Source: Paracoccaceae bacterium
GTDB taxonomy: Bacteria; Pseudomonadota; Alphaproteobacteria; Rhodobacterales; Rhodobacteraceae
Direction: 5' to 3'
Assembly (NCBI GenBank): GCA_024742575.1
Contig: JANSYF010000026.1
Coordinates: 1 to 40,993 of the forward strand
DNA: 40,993 nt
Shown: piece by piece, positions 15,683 to 23,091 of the stretch
How positions within the stretch are numbered: position 1 is the first letter of the stretch
How the letters are laid out: the number at the start of each line of letters is the position of its first letter
Made by a program: the position numbers and the translations under genes
Notes under the pieces: model-generated
Told to the model about the DNA's origin: nothing
The model's database searches: none
What the model saw: the letters and a program-made list of their open reading frames with translations, nothing else

Positions 15683-16720
15683 ATGGGTGTTTTCAGTCCG
15701 GTGCAACGCGTGGCCCAAAAGCTGAGCAACCGTATTCAGCGCCGTTTGACGAACCAGAGAATTCGCAACGGCGTGCGTCTGGTCCATGGGCCAGCCATGA
15801 CGAAACTGGCCGAAACCGAAGTGGCGCTGGTTCTGGTCGGGCGGGATGTGGCGTATTTCCTTGACCATCACATTGCACATCACCGCAAAATGGGTGTGTC
15901 GCATATCGTGTATATCGACAACGGATCGACCGACGGGTCAATCGATATCGCGCGGCGCTGGCCCGACATCACCATTGCCACCTGTGATGCGAATTTCAAA
16001 GATCATGAAGGCCAGATCCGGTTTCTGGCCAACACGCTGTTTCTGGAAGGCGGGTGGCGTCTGGCGATTGATCCGGACGAGTTGCTGGACTACCCGAATT
16101 CTGACCACGTGCCCTTGCCGGAACTGGCGCGGCGCATGGCGGCGCGGGGGCACACGGCGCTGGTGGCGCAGATGCTGGACATGGTGTTCGACGGGCCTCT
16201 GACCGACGCGGGGGAGCTGCCCTATGCCGAGGCGGAAGCGCGGTTTGATTGGTACAACCTCGCTGACGTGACCAGACTGCCCTATCTGGGCTCGGACCTG
16301 CCGTGGGCGTGGTATCTGGAACAGAACAGGATCACTCATCCGGATATTCCGATTTTGCACGGCGGTTTGCGCAAAGCGGCGTTTGACGAGAAGTGCAGCC
16401 TGACCAAACATGCGCTGTTTCGCGTTGGGGATGGGGTTGTGCCGCATCCGCATCCGCATGTTACGACGGGTGTCCTGTGCACGGATTTCACGGCGGTGCT
16501 GAAACATTACAAGCTGGCGGGCGGCGTTGTGGCGCGCGATGCCAAGCTGGTCGCAGAGAACCGCGTGTGGCATCCGGAGTCGCAGCAACGTTTGGCGCGT
16601 CTGGCGGAGGAAGACATGAACCTCGCCACGTTTTGCGACCACCACAGCCCAACTGTAGAGCGTTTGATCGACCAAGAGTTCTTGCACATCACGGATGCCG
16701 CGCGCGAGATGCTGGACTAA
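15683..16720 (+). CDS. glycosyltransferase family 2-type (Glyco_tranf_2_4-like)
   Basis: A 345-residue GT-A fold protein resembling the Glyco_tranf_2_4 family. After a basic N-terminal leader (residues 1-40) comes the nucleotide-binding strand with VALVLVGRDVAYFLDHHIAHH, then IDNGSTDGS at 78-86 and the metal-binding DPDE at 130-133. Conserved His/Trp clusters follow to the C-terminus. No membrane helix is seen, so it probably acts at the cytoplasmic face on a polysaccharide or lipid acceptor that cannot be named. ATG 15683 has CAGGAGAG 8-14 bases upstream. It stands alone on the plus strand, divergent from rlmJ, and is followed by a region of palindromic repeats. Confidence 0.85.
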   Translation: MGVFSPVQRVAQKLSNRIQRRLTNQRIRNGVRLVHGPAMTKLAETEVALVLVGRDVAYFLDHHIAHHRKMGVSHIVYIDNGSTDGSIDIARRWPDITIATCDANFKDHEGQIRFLANTLFLEGGWRLAIDPDELLDYPNSDHVPLPELARRMAARGHTALVAQMLDMVFDGPLTDAGELPYAEAEARFDWYNLADVTRLPYLGSDLPWAWYLEQNRITHPDIPILHGGLRKAAFDEKCSLTKHALFRVGDGVVPHPHPHVTTGVLCTDFTAVLKHYKLAGGVVARDAKLVAENRVWHPESQQRLARLAEEDMNLATFCDHHSPTVERLIDQEFLHITDAAREMLD

Positions 16721-16745
16721 AGGGCGTCGGCCGGGGGCGGTGGGC

Positions 16746-16765
16746 GGTGTGTGCGAGCACGCACC
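16746..16765. repeat. REP-like hairpin (GGTGTGTGC...GCACGCACC)
   Basis: A 9-bp stem with one G-T pair and a 2-base GA loop, 26 bases after the glycosyltransferase stop codon. There is no T-run, so it is not a standard terminator; on the minus strand it begins the sequence GTAGGGTGCGTGCTCGC, of a kind often dispersed in intergenic regions. It could protect the 3' end of the mRNA. Confidence 0.5.
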
Positions 16766-16823
16766 CTACGACTACGACAATAAGAGTGACACCCGGCGCG
16801 AATAGCACCGCAGGTGCCGCGCC

Positions 16824-16953
16824 ATCGCCAGACCGCTCGGACGGGCTGGCGATTTGACAGGTCTAGGCGCTACGTTCGTTTTGCGCGCGGGAGTGGCTGG
16901 AATAAAGCGCTGTCGTTCCACGGGAGGATCGCCATCCCGCGGTCTGGCGATGG
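16824..16953. repeat. pair of inverted REP-like palindromes
   Basis: Two palindromes face each other. The first has arms ATCGCCAG (16824-16831) and CTGGCGAT (16846-16853). The second has arms ATCGCCA (16928-16934) and TGGCGAT (16945-16951). In addition 16822-16836 is the exact 15-base complement of 16939-16953, so the whole 130 bases can fold into one long stem-loop. No coding sequence is present between 16721 and 17012. Such inverted pairs are typical of REP/BIME elements or the ends of a small non-autonomous element. Confidence 0.6.
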
Positions 16954-17012
16954 ATGCGTTGATTAGAGCTTTGTGACCGAATTGAAGAAAGGTGTCGTCT
17001 TTAGAAGTTTCC

Positions 17013-17480
17013 CTATTTGGACAGAAATCTAATTTCGTGTTTCCCGATAATTTCAGGAAATCTCTCTTGGAGAAAGCCGTCAGTCGCTTCGCAAAGACTA
17101 ACTAGGCGAGAGTAATGCAAACAGTGCAAATCTGACGGTTGTTGGCTTTCGTTGTATGAGAACATATAGCGCCATCGTGTGTAATCGCTTGAATAATGGT
17201 CCAACACTTCCCAGAGATTTGATGGTCTTTTGTCAGTTGGCATAGGGCCGTCTGAGACCTTGATCCAAACTTCTCCATTGCTCAGGTTTTTGTATTTTTT
17301 CTCAAATATATAGTCCGTATTTTTGCATAGCTTTTCTCTTTCAGCTCTTGGGATATTTTGCAGCAGCGTTGAGAGTTTATGCGAATTTGGTGGATTTTGA
17401 TTGGTCAGTGCCACCAGTAAAGACTTTAAATATAGTTCACTAGAAAACGCTAGATTGGACGCGCAAAAAAACAACCTCAT
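17013..17480 (-). CDS. HEPN-like protein, AT-rich, possibly N-terminally truncated
   Basis: A 155-residue ORF whose base composition is clearly more AT-rich than its neighbours, a sign of recent transfer. Residues 9-40 (LAFSSELYLKSLL ... HKLSTLLQNI) match the HEPN-domain pattern of an E-x-x-LK helix followed by H-x-L-x-x-L, and TRWRYMF (about residues 101-107) matches the WRY segment of several HEPN families. HEPN proteins are often RNases or partners in toxin-antitoxin and phage defence; no MNT or other partner is adjacent, and a clear R-x4-6-H catalytic motif was not found. The first helix expected before residue 9 is short, and a stop codon lies four codons upstream of ATG 17480 without a ribosome site, so the gene may have lost its N-terminus. 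Functional status is uncertain. Confidence 0.5.
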   Translation of the reverse strand: MRLFFCASNLAFSSELYLKSLLVALTNQNPPNSHKLSTLLQNIPRAEREKLCKNTDYIFEKKYKNLSNGEVWIKVSDGPMPTDKRPSNLWEVLDHYSSDYTRWRYMFSYNESQQPSDLHCLHYSRLVSLCEATDGFLQERFPEIIGKHEIRFLSK

Positions 17481-17607
17481 GAATAGGGGCTATGAAACCC
17501 TGTTGCGCAGGCCACTTTCGGTAAATTCGTCGCACGCTATGGACCGTAAATCGCGCCGTCGCTACCGCGACTGCCCAATTCCATTGCCCAATCGAACCCA
17601 TCTCTGT

Positions 17608-19251
17608 TTAAACCAACCTCGACACATCCTTAGCCGCTCGGACAAAATCCTTGAACAACGGATGTGGGTCAAAGGGTTTCGATTTCAGTTCCGGGTGGAA
17701 CTGGACGCCGATGAACCACGGGTGGTCGGGCCATTCGACGATTTCAGGCAGGCGGCCGTCGGGGCTCATGCCCGAAAAACACAGGCCGCCTTCCTCAAGC
17801 GCCTTGCGGTACTTGATGTCGACCTCGTAGCGGTGGCGGTGGCGTTCGTCGATGGTGGTGGTGCCATAGACCTTCGCCACTTTTGACCCTTCGGCCAGCA
17901 CCGCGTCATAGGCGCCAAGGCGCATGGTGCCACCCTTGTCGTCGGCCACGCTGCGGTTGACGGTCTGGTTGCCCTGCACCCATTCCTTGAGGTGGTACAC
18001 CACGGGGGTAAAGCGCTTTTTCCCTGCCTCGTGGTCAAACTCCTCGGACCCGGCATCGGGCAGTTTGGCGACATTGCGGGCGGCTTCGATCACCGCCATT
18101 TGCATGCCAAGGCAGATGCCCAGATAGGGGACGTTGTGTTCGCGGGCGAACTGCGCCGCTTTGATCTTGCCCTCAGTGCCGCGTTCGCCAAAGCCGCCGG
18201 GCACAAGGATGGCATGGAACCCTTCAAGGTGGGGGGCTGGGTCTTCACGTTCGAAGATCTCGGCATCAACCCATTCGACGTTGACTTTGACGCGGTTGGC
18301 CATGCCGCCGTGAGTAAGCGCCTCGGCAATGGATTTGTAGGCATCCTCAAGCTGAACGTATTTGCCTACGATGGCGACTTTGACCTCGCCCTCGGGGTTG
18401 TAAATGCGGTCGGCGACGTCTTCCCAAATTTCAAGATTGGGTTTGGGGGCAGGTGTAATCTGGAAAGCGTCCAGTACCGCTTGGTCTAAACCTTCGCGGT
18501 GATAGGCCAATGGAGCTTCGTAGATCGACTTGAGGTCTTGTGCTGCGATCACGCTGTCGGGGCGCACGTTACAGAACAGCGCCAGCTTTTCGCGTTCCTT
18601 GGCAGGGATTGGTCCCTCGGATCGGCAAACAAGGATGTCAGGAGCCAAACCGATAGAGCGGAGTTCCTTGACAGAGTGCTGTGTCGGTTTGGTCTTAAGC
18701 TCGCCAGACGCCTTGATGTAGGGCAGCAACGTCAGGTGCATGAAGATGCACTGGCCGCGCGGTTTGTCCTGGGAAAACTGGCGGATGGCCTCGAAAAAGG
18801 GCAGGCCTTCGATATCGCCCACCGTGCCGCCGATTTCGCAGAGCATGAAATCCACCTCGTCTTCGCCGATCGAGATGAAGTCTTTGATTTCATTGGTGAC
18901 ATGCGGGATCACCTGGATCGTTTTGCCAAGGTAGTCGCCCCGGCGTTCCTTCTCGAGCACGTTTGTGTAGATGCGTCCCGATGAGATGCTGTCGGTCTTG
19001 CGGGCAGGCACGCCTGTGAAGCGTTCGTAATGGCCAAGGTCAAGGTCGGTTTCCGCGCCATCGTCGGTGACGAACACCTCGCCATGTTCAAAGGGCGACA
19101 TCGTGCCGGGATCGACGTTCAGGTATGGATCAAGCTTGCGCAGGCGCACCGAAAATCCACGCGCTTGCAGCAATGCGCCCAGAGCAGCCGAGGCAAGGCC
19201 TTTGCCGAGGGAGGACACCACGCCGCCGGTGATGAAGATAAAGCGTGCCAT
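17608..19251 (-). CDS. pyrG: CTP synthase
   Basis: Converts UTP to CTP using ATP and glutamine-derived ammonia, the last step of pyrimidine nucleotide synthesis. The 547-residue protein has the synthase domain (1-270) with [20 protein letters not shown] and the [15 protein letters not shown] loop, and a C-terminal class I amidotransferase domain with Cys380 in [12 protein letters not shown], His519 and Glu521 in [12 protein letters not shown]. Length and motifs are full and canonical. ATG 19251 begins [10 protein letters not shown]. It lies downstream of secG on the same strand, but a terminator between them points to its own promoter in the 225-base gap. Confidence 0.98.
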   Translation of the reverse strand: MARFIFITGGVVSSLGKGLASAALGALLQARGFSVRLRKLDPYLNVDPGTMSPFEHGEVFVTDDGAETDLDLGHYERFTGVPARKTDSISSGRIYTNVLEKERRGDYLGKTIQVIPHVTNEIKDFISIGEDEVDFMLCEIGGTVGDIEGLPFFEAIRQFSQDKPRGQCIFMHLTLLPYIKASGELKTKPTQHSVKELRSIGLAPDILVCRSEGPIPAKEREKLALFCNVRPDSVIAAQDLKSIYEAPLAYHREGLDQAVLDAFQITPAPKPNLEIWEDVADRIYNPEGEVKVAIVGKYVQLEDAYKSIAEALTHGGMANRVKVNVEWVDAEIFEREDPAPHLEGFHAILVPGGFGERGTEGKIKAAQFAREHNVPYLGICLGMQMAVIEAARNVAKLPDAGSEEFDHEAGKKRFTPVVYHLKEWVQGNQTVNRSVADDKGGTMRLGAYDAVLAEGSKVAKVYGTTTIDERHRHRYEVDIKYRKALEEGGLCFSGMSPDGRLPEIVEWPDHPWFIGVQFHPELKSKPFDPHPLFKDFVRAAKDVSRLV

Positions 19252-19424
19252 GTGTGGAAACCTCCCGCGAAGTGCTGCAAATCATGCAATCTGCGCAGCC
19301 TTCGGTGCACAGCATCACGGGATTTGACCGGTAGAGGATTCGGCGACAAAACGCAAGGCCGAACCCCAAGATGATGTTACGTCAGATTGGCGCGCCTCAA
19401 GGGATGGTGGACCTGTGGCGCAAA

Positions 19425-19456
19425 GAAAAACGCGCGGCTGGGTCAAGCCGCGCGTT
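19425..19456 (-). terminator. rho-independent terminator after secG
   Basis: Eleven-base arms AACGCGCGGCT and AGCCGCGCGTT with a 6-base loop; on the minus strand the stem is followed by a run of T (TTTTTC). It lies 20 bases after the secG stop codon and separates secG from pyrG. Confidence 0.88.
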
Positions 19457-19476
19457 GGTTCGGGGCCGGTGCCGGT

Positions 19477-19851
19477 TTAGTCGGCGCGCGGCAGAAGTGG
19501 TGCGTTTGGATCAACCGACGACGGCGGCGGCAAAAGACCATCTGCGTCAAGCGTGTTGCCATCGGTTTCTTCTGTTTCCGCATCGCCGCCAGTGGTCAGG
19601 CGGTCCATGATCGAACTGCCCGAAGCGTTCTGCGCTGCGATAACTGTCAGCGTCAGCGAGGTGCAGATAAACGCGATGGCCAGAATCCAGGTCAGTTTGC
19701 CAAGGCCGGTGGCCGCGCTGCGCGTGCTGACCGCGCCACCGCCGCCGCCGCCCATGGCGCCAAGCCCACCGCCGTCTGAGCGCTGCAGCAGCACGACGCC
19801 AATCAGCGCGAGCGCAAGGAGGAGGTGGATGATGAGAACGACGTTTTCCAT
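19477..19851 (-). CDS. secG: preprotein translocase subunit SecG
   Basis: Small inner-membrane subunit of the SecYEG channel. The 124-residue product has two hydrophobic helices (about residues 1-20 and 53-73) joined by the conserved loop VVLLQRSDGGGLGAMGGGGG. The C-terminus is an acidic, Pro-rich tail (DAETEETDGNTLDADGLLPPP) common in alphaproteobacterial SecG. ATG 19851, MENVVLIIHLLLAL, fits the family; the extra 20 codons of open frame upstream lack support. The secG-pyrG order is typical of this group. Confidence 0.93.
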   Translation of the reverse strand: MENVVLIIHLLLALALIGVVLLQRSDGGGLGAMGGGGGGAVSTRSAATGLGKLTWILAIAFICTSLTLTVIAAQNASGSSIMDRLTTGGDAETEETDGNTLDADGLLPPPSSVDPNAPLLPRAD

Positions 19852-20051
19852 GGCTGTCCCGGATCTCTTCGTGAATGGGGGGTATCTAAGGGCAAGTTCG
19901 GTGTGGTGCAACCCGTGATGGGGGATCTGTTTGTGCGCAGACGCGCGCCTGTTTGTCTCGGCGTCGGCCTTGCGGCCTATGCCTTGGATCGGGCTGTGTG
20001 TTCGCGGTGTCGCGCTCGCGAATCGTGCGCTTCTTGGGGCGCGCTACGTTT

Positions 20052-20073
20052 GCATATTTGGAAAAAGAAGAAG
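20052..20073 (+). repeat. 22-bp intergenic repeat, copy 2
   Basis: Identical over 22 bases to the minus-strand element at 5798-5819. It occupies the 225-base stretch between the secG start and the stop of the DUF6524 gene, ending 3 bases before that stop codon, on the strand opposite both genes. The remainder of the stretch (19852-20051) shows no ORF that I can support. Confidence 0.75.
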
Positions 20074-20076
20074 CGG

Positions 20077-20472
20077 CTATTCTTCGACATCGTCCACATC
20101 GGCTTGACCCGAGAGTTTGCGGCGCACGATTGACCAGCTAAGGCCAATGCCCAGCACCAGTGACAGTGCGAAGATTCCGATCCAGACGGTCAGGGTGCGG
20201 TTCTGTAGGTCAAGAACGCCGAAGTCGAACGCTACCCAAAGAAGTGCCCCCACCAATGCGAGGATCAGGATCATCCCGAACGGGCCGATGGAGCGCAGCG
20301 TGGCGCGCAGATAGATGATGTAGCCCACCAGAAGCACCAGCCCTGCAAGCACGGTAATCGACAATTGCTCTTGTCCGTTGGTCATTGCCCACTGGGTGAA
20401 GTTGTAAGACGTCGGGTTGTAGGTTGCAGCGACAAGGACAAGGGCAAAGAGCCAACGCAGAAGAAATCCCAT
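20077..20472 (-). CDS. DUF6524-like small integral membrane protein
   Basis: A 131-residue protein with four hydrophobic segments. It starts MGFLLRWLFALVLVAATYNPTSYNF, closely resembling the N-terminus of the DUF6524 family as I recall it from Rhodobacterales, with the conserved TYNP after the first helix and an acidic C-terminal tail (ADVDDVEE). Function unknown. The start could also be ATG 20478 (MIMGFLL) or 20490; AAAGG lies 10 bases before 20472. The much longer open frame up to 20763 overlaps the purA promoter and is discounted. It is divergent from purA. Confidence 0.75.
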   Translation of the reverse strand: MGFLLRWLFALVLVAATYNPTSYNFTQWAMTNGQEQLSITVLAGLVLLVGYIIYLRATLRSIGPFGMILILALVGALLWVAFDFGVLDLQNRTLTVWIGIFALSLVLGIGLSWSIVRRKLSGQADVDDVEE

Positions 20473-20710
20473 GATCATTTTGCCTTTCATCATCGCAGGT
20501 GTGGCTTGATCGCCCATTGCGGGGCGGGCTGTCCAGAGGGCTGTGCACAAGGCTGCGATCCCTGTGGCAAACGGGCAGTTTCCGGGTCTTTCTGAAGGGC
20601 GCATGGTGAAATGTCGCGCAGATGGTTCGGAAAACCGGTTCCCCCCGCCGGGATTGCACACTATACGGGCGCGGGTTTGACGGATGGAACTCCAGCAAAG
20701 GTCTGAAGAC

Positions 20711-22006
20711 ATGGCGAATGTGGTGGTCGTGGGTGCCCAGTGGGGCGACGAGGGCAAAGGCAAGATCGTGGATTGGCTCTCGGAGCGGGCGGATGTGATC
20801 TGCCGCTTCCAGGGGGGGCATAATGCCGGTCACACGCTGGTGATTGATGGCAAGGTCTACAAGCTGCACGCGCTGCCGTCCGGCGTGGTGCGGGGGGGCA
20901 AGCTGTCGGTGATCGGCAATGGTGTCGTGCTGGACCCGTGGCACCTGATGAAAGAGATCGCGACGATCCGCGCTCAGGGTGTCGAAATCACGCCAGAGAC
21001 GTTGATGATTGCCGAGAACACGCCGCTGATCCTGCCGATTCATGGCGAACTGGACCGGGCGCGCGAAGAAGCGGCCAGCAAGGGCACCAAGATTGGCACC
21101 ACTGGTCGCGGTATCGGCCCGGCTTATGAAGACAAGGTGGGACGGAGGTCTGTTCGCGTGGCTGATCTGGCGGACCGCGCAACGCTTGAGGCGCGGGTTG
21201 ATCGCGCGCTCCAGCATCACGACCCACTTCGCAAGGGGCTGGGTTTCGAACCGGTGGATCGCGATGCGCTGCTGGCGCAACTGACCGAGATCGCGGATCA
21301 AATCCTGCCTTTTGCAGCACCCGTTTGGAAAGTGCTCAACGAGAAACGCAAAGCGGGTAAGCGAATCCTGTTCGAAGGGGCGCAGGGTGCGCTGCTTGAT
21401 ATCGACTTCGGCACCTATCCGTTTGTGACGTCGTCCAACGTGATTGCCGGGCAGGCGGCGACGGGTGTCGGCCTTGGGCCGGGCGCGATTGATTACGTGC
21501 TTGGCATTGTCAAAGCCTATACGACCCGTGTGGGCGAGGGTCCGTTCCCGACCGAATTGGGAGATGCAGATGGGCAGCGCCTTGGCGAACGCGGGCACGA
21601 GTTCGGAACCACCACCGGGCGCAAGCGGCGCTGCGGCTGGTTCGACGCCTGCCTCGTGCGTCAGACCTGTGCAACCAGCGGCGTGAATGGCATTTCCCTG
21701 ACCAAACTGGATGTGCTTGACGGGTTTGAGACGCTGAAGATCTGCGTCGGTTACGAACTGGATGGTCAGCGCTATGACTACCTGCCAACGGCTGCCGAAG
21801 AGCAGGCGCGCTGTACGCCGATCTATGAAGAGATGCCGGGCTGGTCGGAATCGACCGAAGGCGCGCGGTCCTGGGTCGATCTGCCAGGAGAAGCGATCAA
21901 GTACGTTCGCCGGATCGAAGAATTGATCGAATGCCCGGTCGCCCTACTTTCCACATCACCCGAACGGGAGGACACGATCCTCGTGACCGACCCATTCGCT
22001 GATTGA
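20711..22006 (+). CDS. purA: adenylosuccinate synthetase
   Basis: GTP-dependent ligase joining IMP and aspartate, the first committed step to AMP. The 431-residue length is standard. Motifs seen are WGDEGKGK (11-18, the phosphate loop with catalytic Asp13), GGHNAGHT (35-42, with the catalytic His), [13 protein letters not shown], and [23 protein letters not shown]. The C-terminal GTP-binding part includes [14 protein letters not shown] 20711 follows AAAGG and gives the canonical [15 protein letters not shown] start; an upstream in-frame ATG at 20684 adds nine non-conserved residues. A DUF2842 gene follows 16 bases downstream and is likely co-transcribed. Confidence 0.98.
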   Translation: MANVVVVGAQWGDEGKGKIVDWLSERADVICRFQGGHNAGHTLVIDGKVYKLHALPSGVVRGGKLSVIGNGVVLDPWHLMKEIATIRAQGVEITPETLMIAENTPLILPIHGELDRAREEAASKGTKIGTTGRGIGPAYEDKVGRRSVRVADLADRATLEARVDRALQHHDPLRKGLGFEPVDRDALLAQLTEIADQILPFAAPVWKVLNEKRKAGKRILFEGAQGALLDIDFGTYPFVTSSNVIAGQAATGVGLGPGAIDYVLGIVKAYTTRVGEGPFPTELGDADGQRLGERGHEFGTTTGRKRRCGWFDACLVRQTCATSGVNGISLTKLDVLDGFETLKICVGYELDGQRYDYLPTAAEEQARCTPIYEEMPGWSESTEGARSWVDLPGEAIKYVRRIEELIECPVALLSTSPEREDTILVTDPFAD

Positions 22007-22022
22007 TCGAAAGGAGGCGTGC

Positions 22023-22247
22023 ATGGCGCTAAGCTATAAGGCAAGGAAACGCTGGTCTCTGGTTGTTTTGCTGGTCGGTATGCCCGCCTATGTGATTGCC
22101 TGCGTGACCGTGATCAACTGGCTGGAAAGACCATCGTTCGTTGTAGAGCTTCTGGTCTATGTGGCGCTGGGTGTGCTTTGGGCGTTTCCGTTCAAATTCG
22201 TGTTTAAGGGGATCGGGCAGGCGGACCCGGATAATGGTGACACCTAG
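22023..22247 (+). CDS. DUF2842 family small membrane protein
   Basis: A 74-residue protein with a basic N-terminus (MALSYKARKRW) and two hydrophobic helices (about 12-30 and 42-60) ending WAFPFKFVFKGIGQADP, the conserved C-terminal signature of the DUF2842 family. It is preceded by a perfect AAAGGAGG ribosome site. It follows purA by 16 bases, an order familiar in Rhodobacterales. The function is unknown. Confidence 0.85.
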   Translation: MALSYKARKRWSLVVLLVGMPAYVIACVTVINWLERPSFVVELLVYVALGVLWAFPFKFVFKGIGQADPDNGDT

Positions 22248-22284
22248 CGTGCAGCCACGCAGACCTTTCTCGGGGGGGCGGGAT

Positions 22285-23058
22285 GTGAACGCGACTTCAG
22301 GGGTGACCCTTGTTTTGGGCAGTGCGCCGGATGTGTTGCAGTGCCGTGACTGGCCCCGGACGGGGTTTGATATGGTGGTCGCCATCAACAATGCATGGCG
22401 AGTACGCGACGATTGGGATTACCTTGTCGCACCTGACGATTTTCCTGAGGAAAAGCATCCTAAAGAGACGTCGCCGATCCAGCGCGTGATCGGGTCCGAT
22501 ATCTATGTCCCCGCGAACAATCAATTCGGGGGTATTCTTTATGCCGGTGGGACCATGGCGTTTACTGCCGGATATTGGGCGCTTTGGGCATTGCGGCCAC
22601 GTGTTTTGGCCTTTCTGGGTTGTGACATGATCTACCCGTCACAAACAGCATCGCATTTCTATGGTCAGGGCCATGCCGACCCCTTGCGCGACGACATCAG
22701 CTTGCGCAGCCTCGAGGCCAAGTCGAGTCGACTGATGCTTCATGCGGCGCGCATGGGCTGTGCCTGTGTCCGGCTATCTGATGGACCAAGTCGTTTGGTC
22801 TTTCCGTCAGTTGCCAGATCGAAACTTGCAAATATCGCGCAGCCATCGGCAAAGCCGGGCGGGCGGAGTTTCGATGCGGCGACCGCGCTGGAAGCAACGC
22901 TTGGATATTTCGTTCCGACCGGGCGCTATTGGCAAGAGACCGCCAGATTTGACGTGGCAAAGATTGATGCCGTCGATGCAGCGTGGTTGAACGCTTTGTC
23001 GGAGTGGGAAGGCTATCGCTCTGGGAAAGCCAAAACGGCTGGGCCAATCACGGGTTAA
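22285..23058 (+). CDS. uncharacterised Rossmann-like protein of Rhodobacterales type
   Basis: A 257-residue soluble protein without signal peptide or membrane helix. It opens with GVTLVLGSAPDVLQCRDW, a strand-loop typical of a nucleotide-binding Rossmann-like fold, followed by VVAINNAWRVRDDWDYLVAPDDFP and, centrally, ALRPRVLAFLGCDMIYP with HFYGQGHADPLRDD. The GCDM strand and preceding GTMAF segment resemble DUF115/MptE-like and some sialyltransferase-like folds, but I cannot assign it. GTG 22285 is chosen for its G-rich upstream sequence and position at the first strand; ATG 22234, which overlaps the DUF2842 stop, is an alternative. Likely co-transcribed with purA. Confidence 0.68.
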   Translation: MNATSGVTLVLGSAPDVLQCRDWPRTGFDMVVAINNAWRVRDDWDYLVAPDDFPEEKHPKETSPIQRVIGSDIYVPANNQFGGILYAGGTMAFTAGYWALWALRPRVLAFLGCDMIYPSQTASHFYGQGHADPLRDDISLRSLEAKSSRLMLHAARMGCACVRLSDGPSRLVFPSVARSKLANIAQPSAKPGGRSFDAATALEATLGYFVPTGRYWQETARFDVAKIDAVDAAWLNALSEWEGYRSGKAKTAGPITG

Positions 23059-23085
23059 AAAGAAATGGGGGCCCGTAGGCCCCCA
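23056..23085 (-). terminator. terminator between convergent genes
   Basis: An 8-bp GC-rich stem (TGGGGGCC/GGCCCCCA, loop CGTA, 23066-23085). On the minus strand it is followed by TTTCTTTTTA, serving the acidic-protein gene; on the plus strand AGTTCTTT follows, so it may also stop the purA transcript. Confidence 0.8.
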
Positions 23086-23091
23086 AGTTCT

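Noticed and set aside
19252-19424. Possible small gene between pyrG and secG
   Set aside because: Only short overlapping frames without start context; the stretch reads as promoter and leader of pyrG.
20210-21598. 462-codon open frame on the minus strand
   Set aside because: Covers purA antisense and runs out of frame through the DUF6524 gene; no protein-like motifs.
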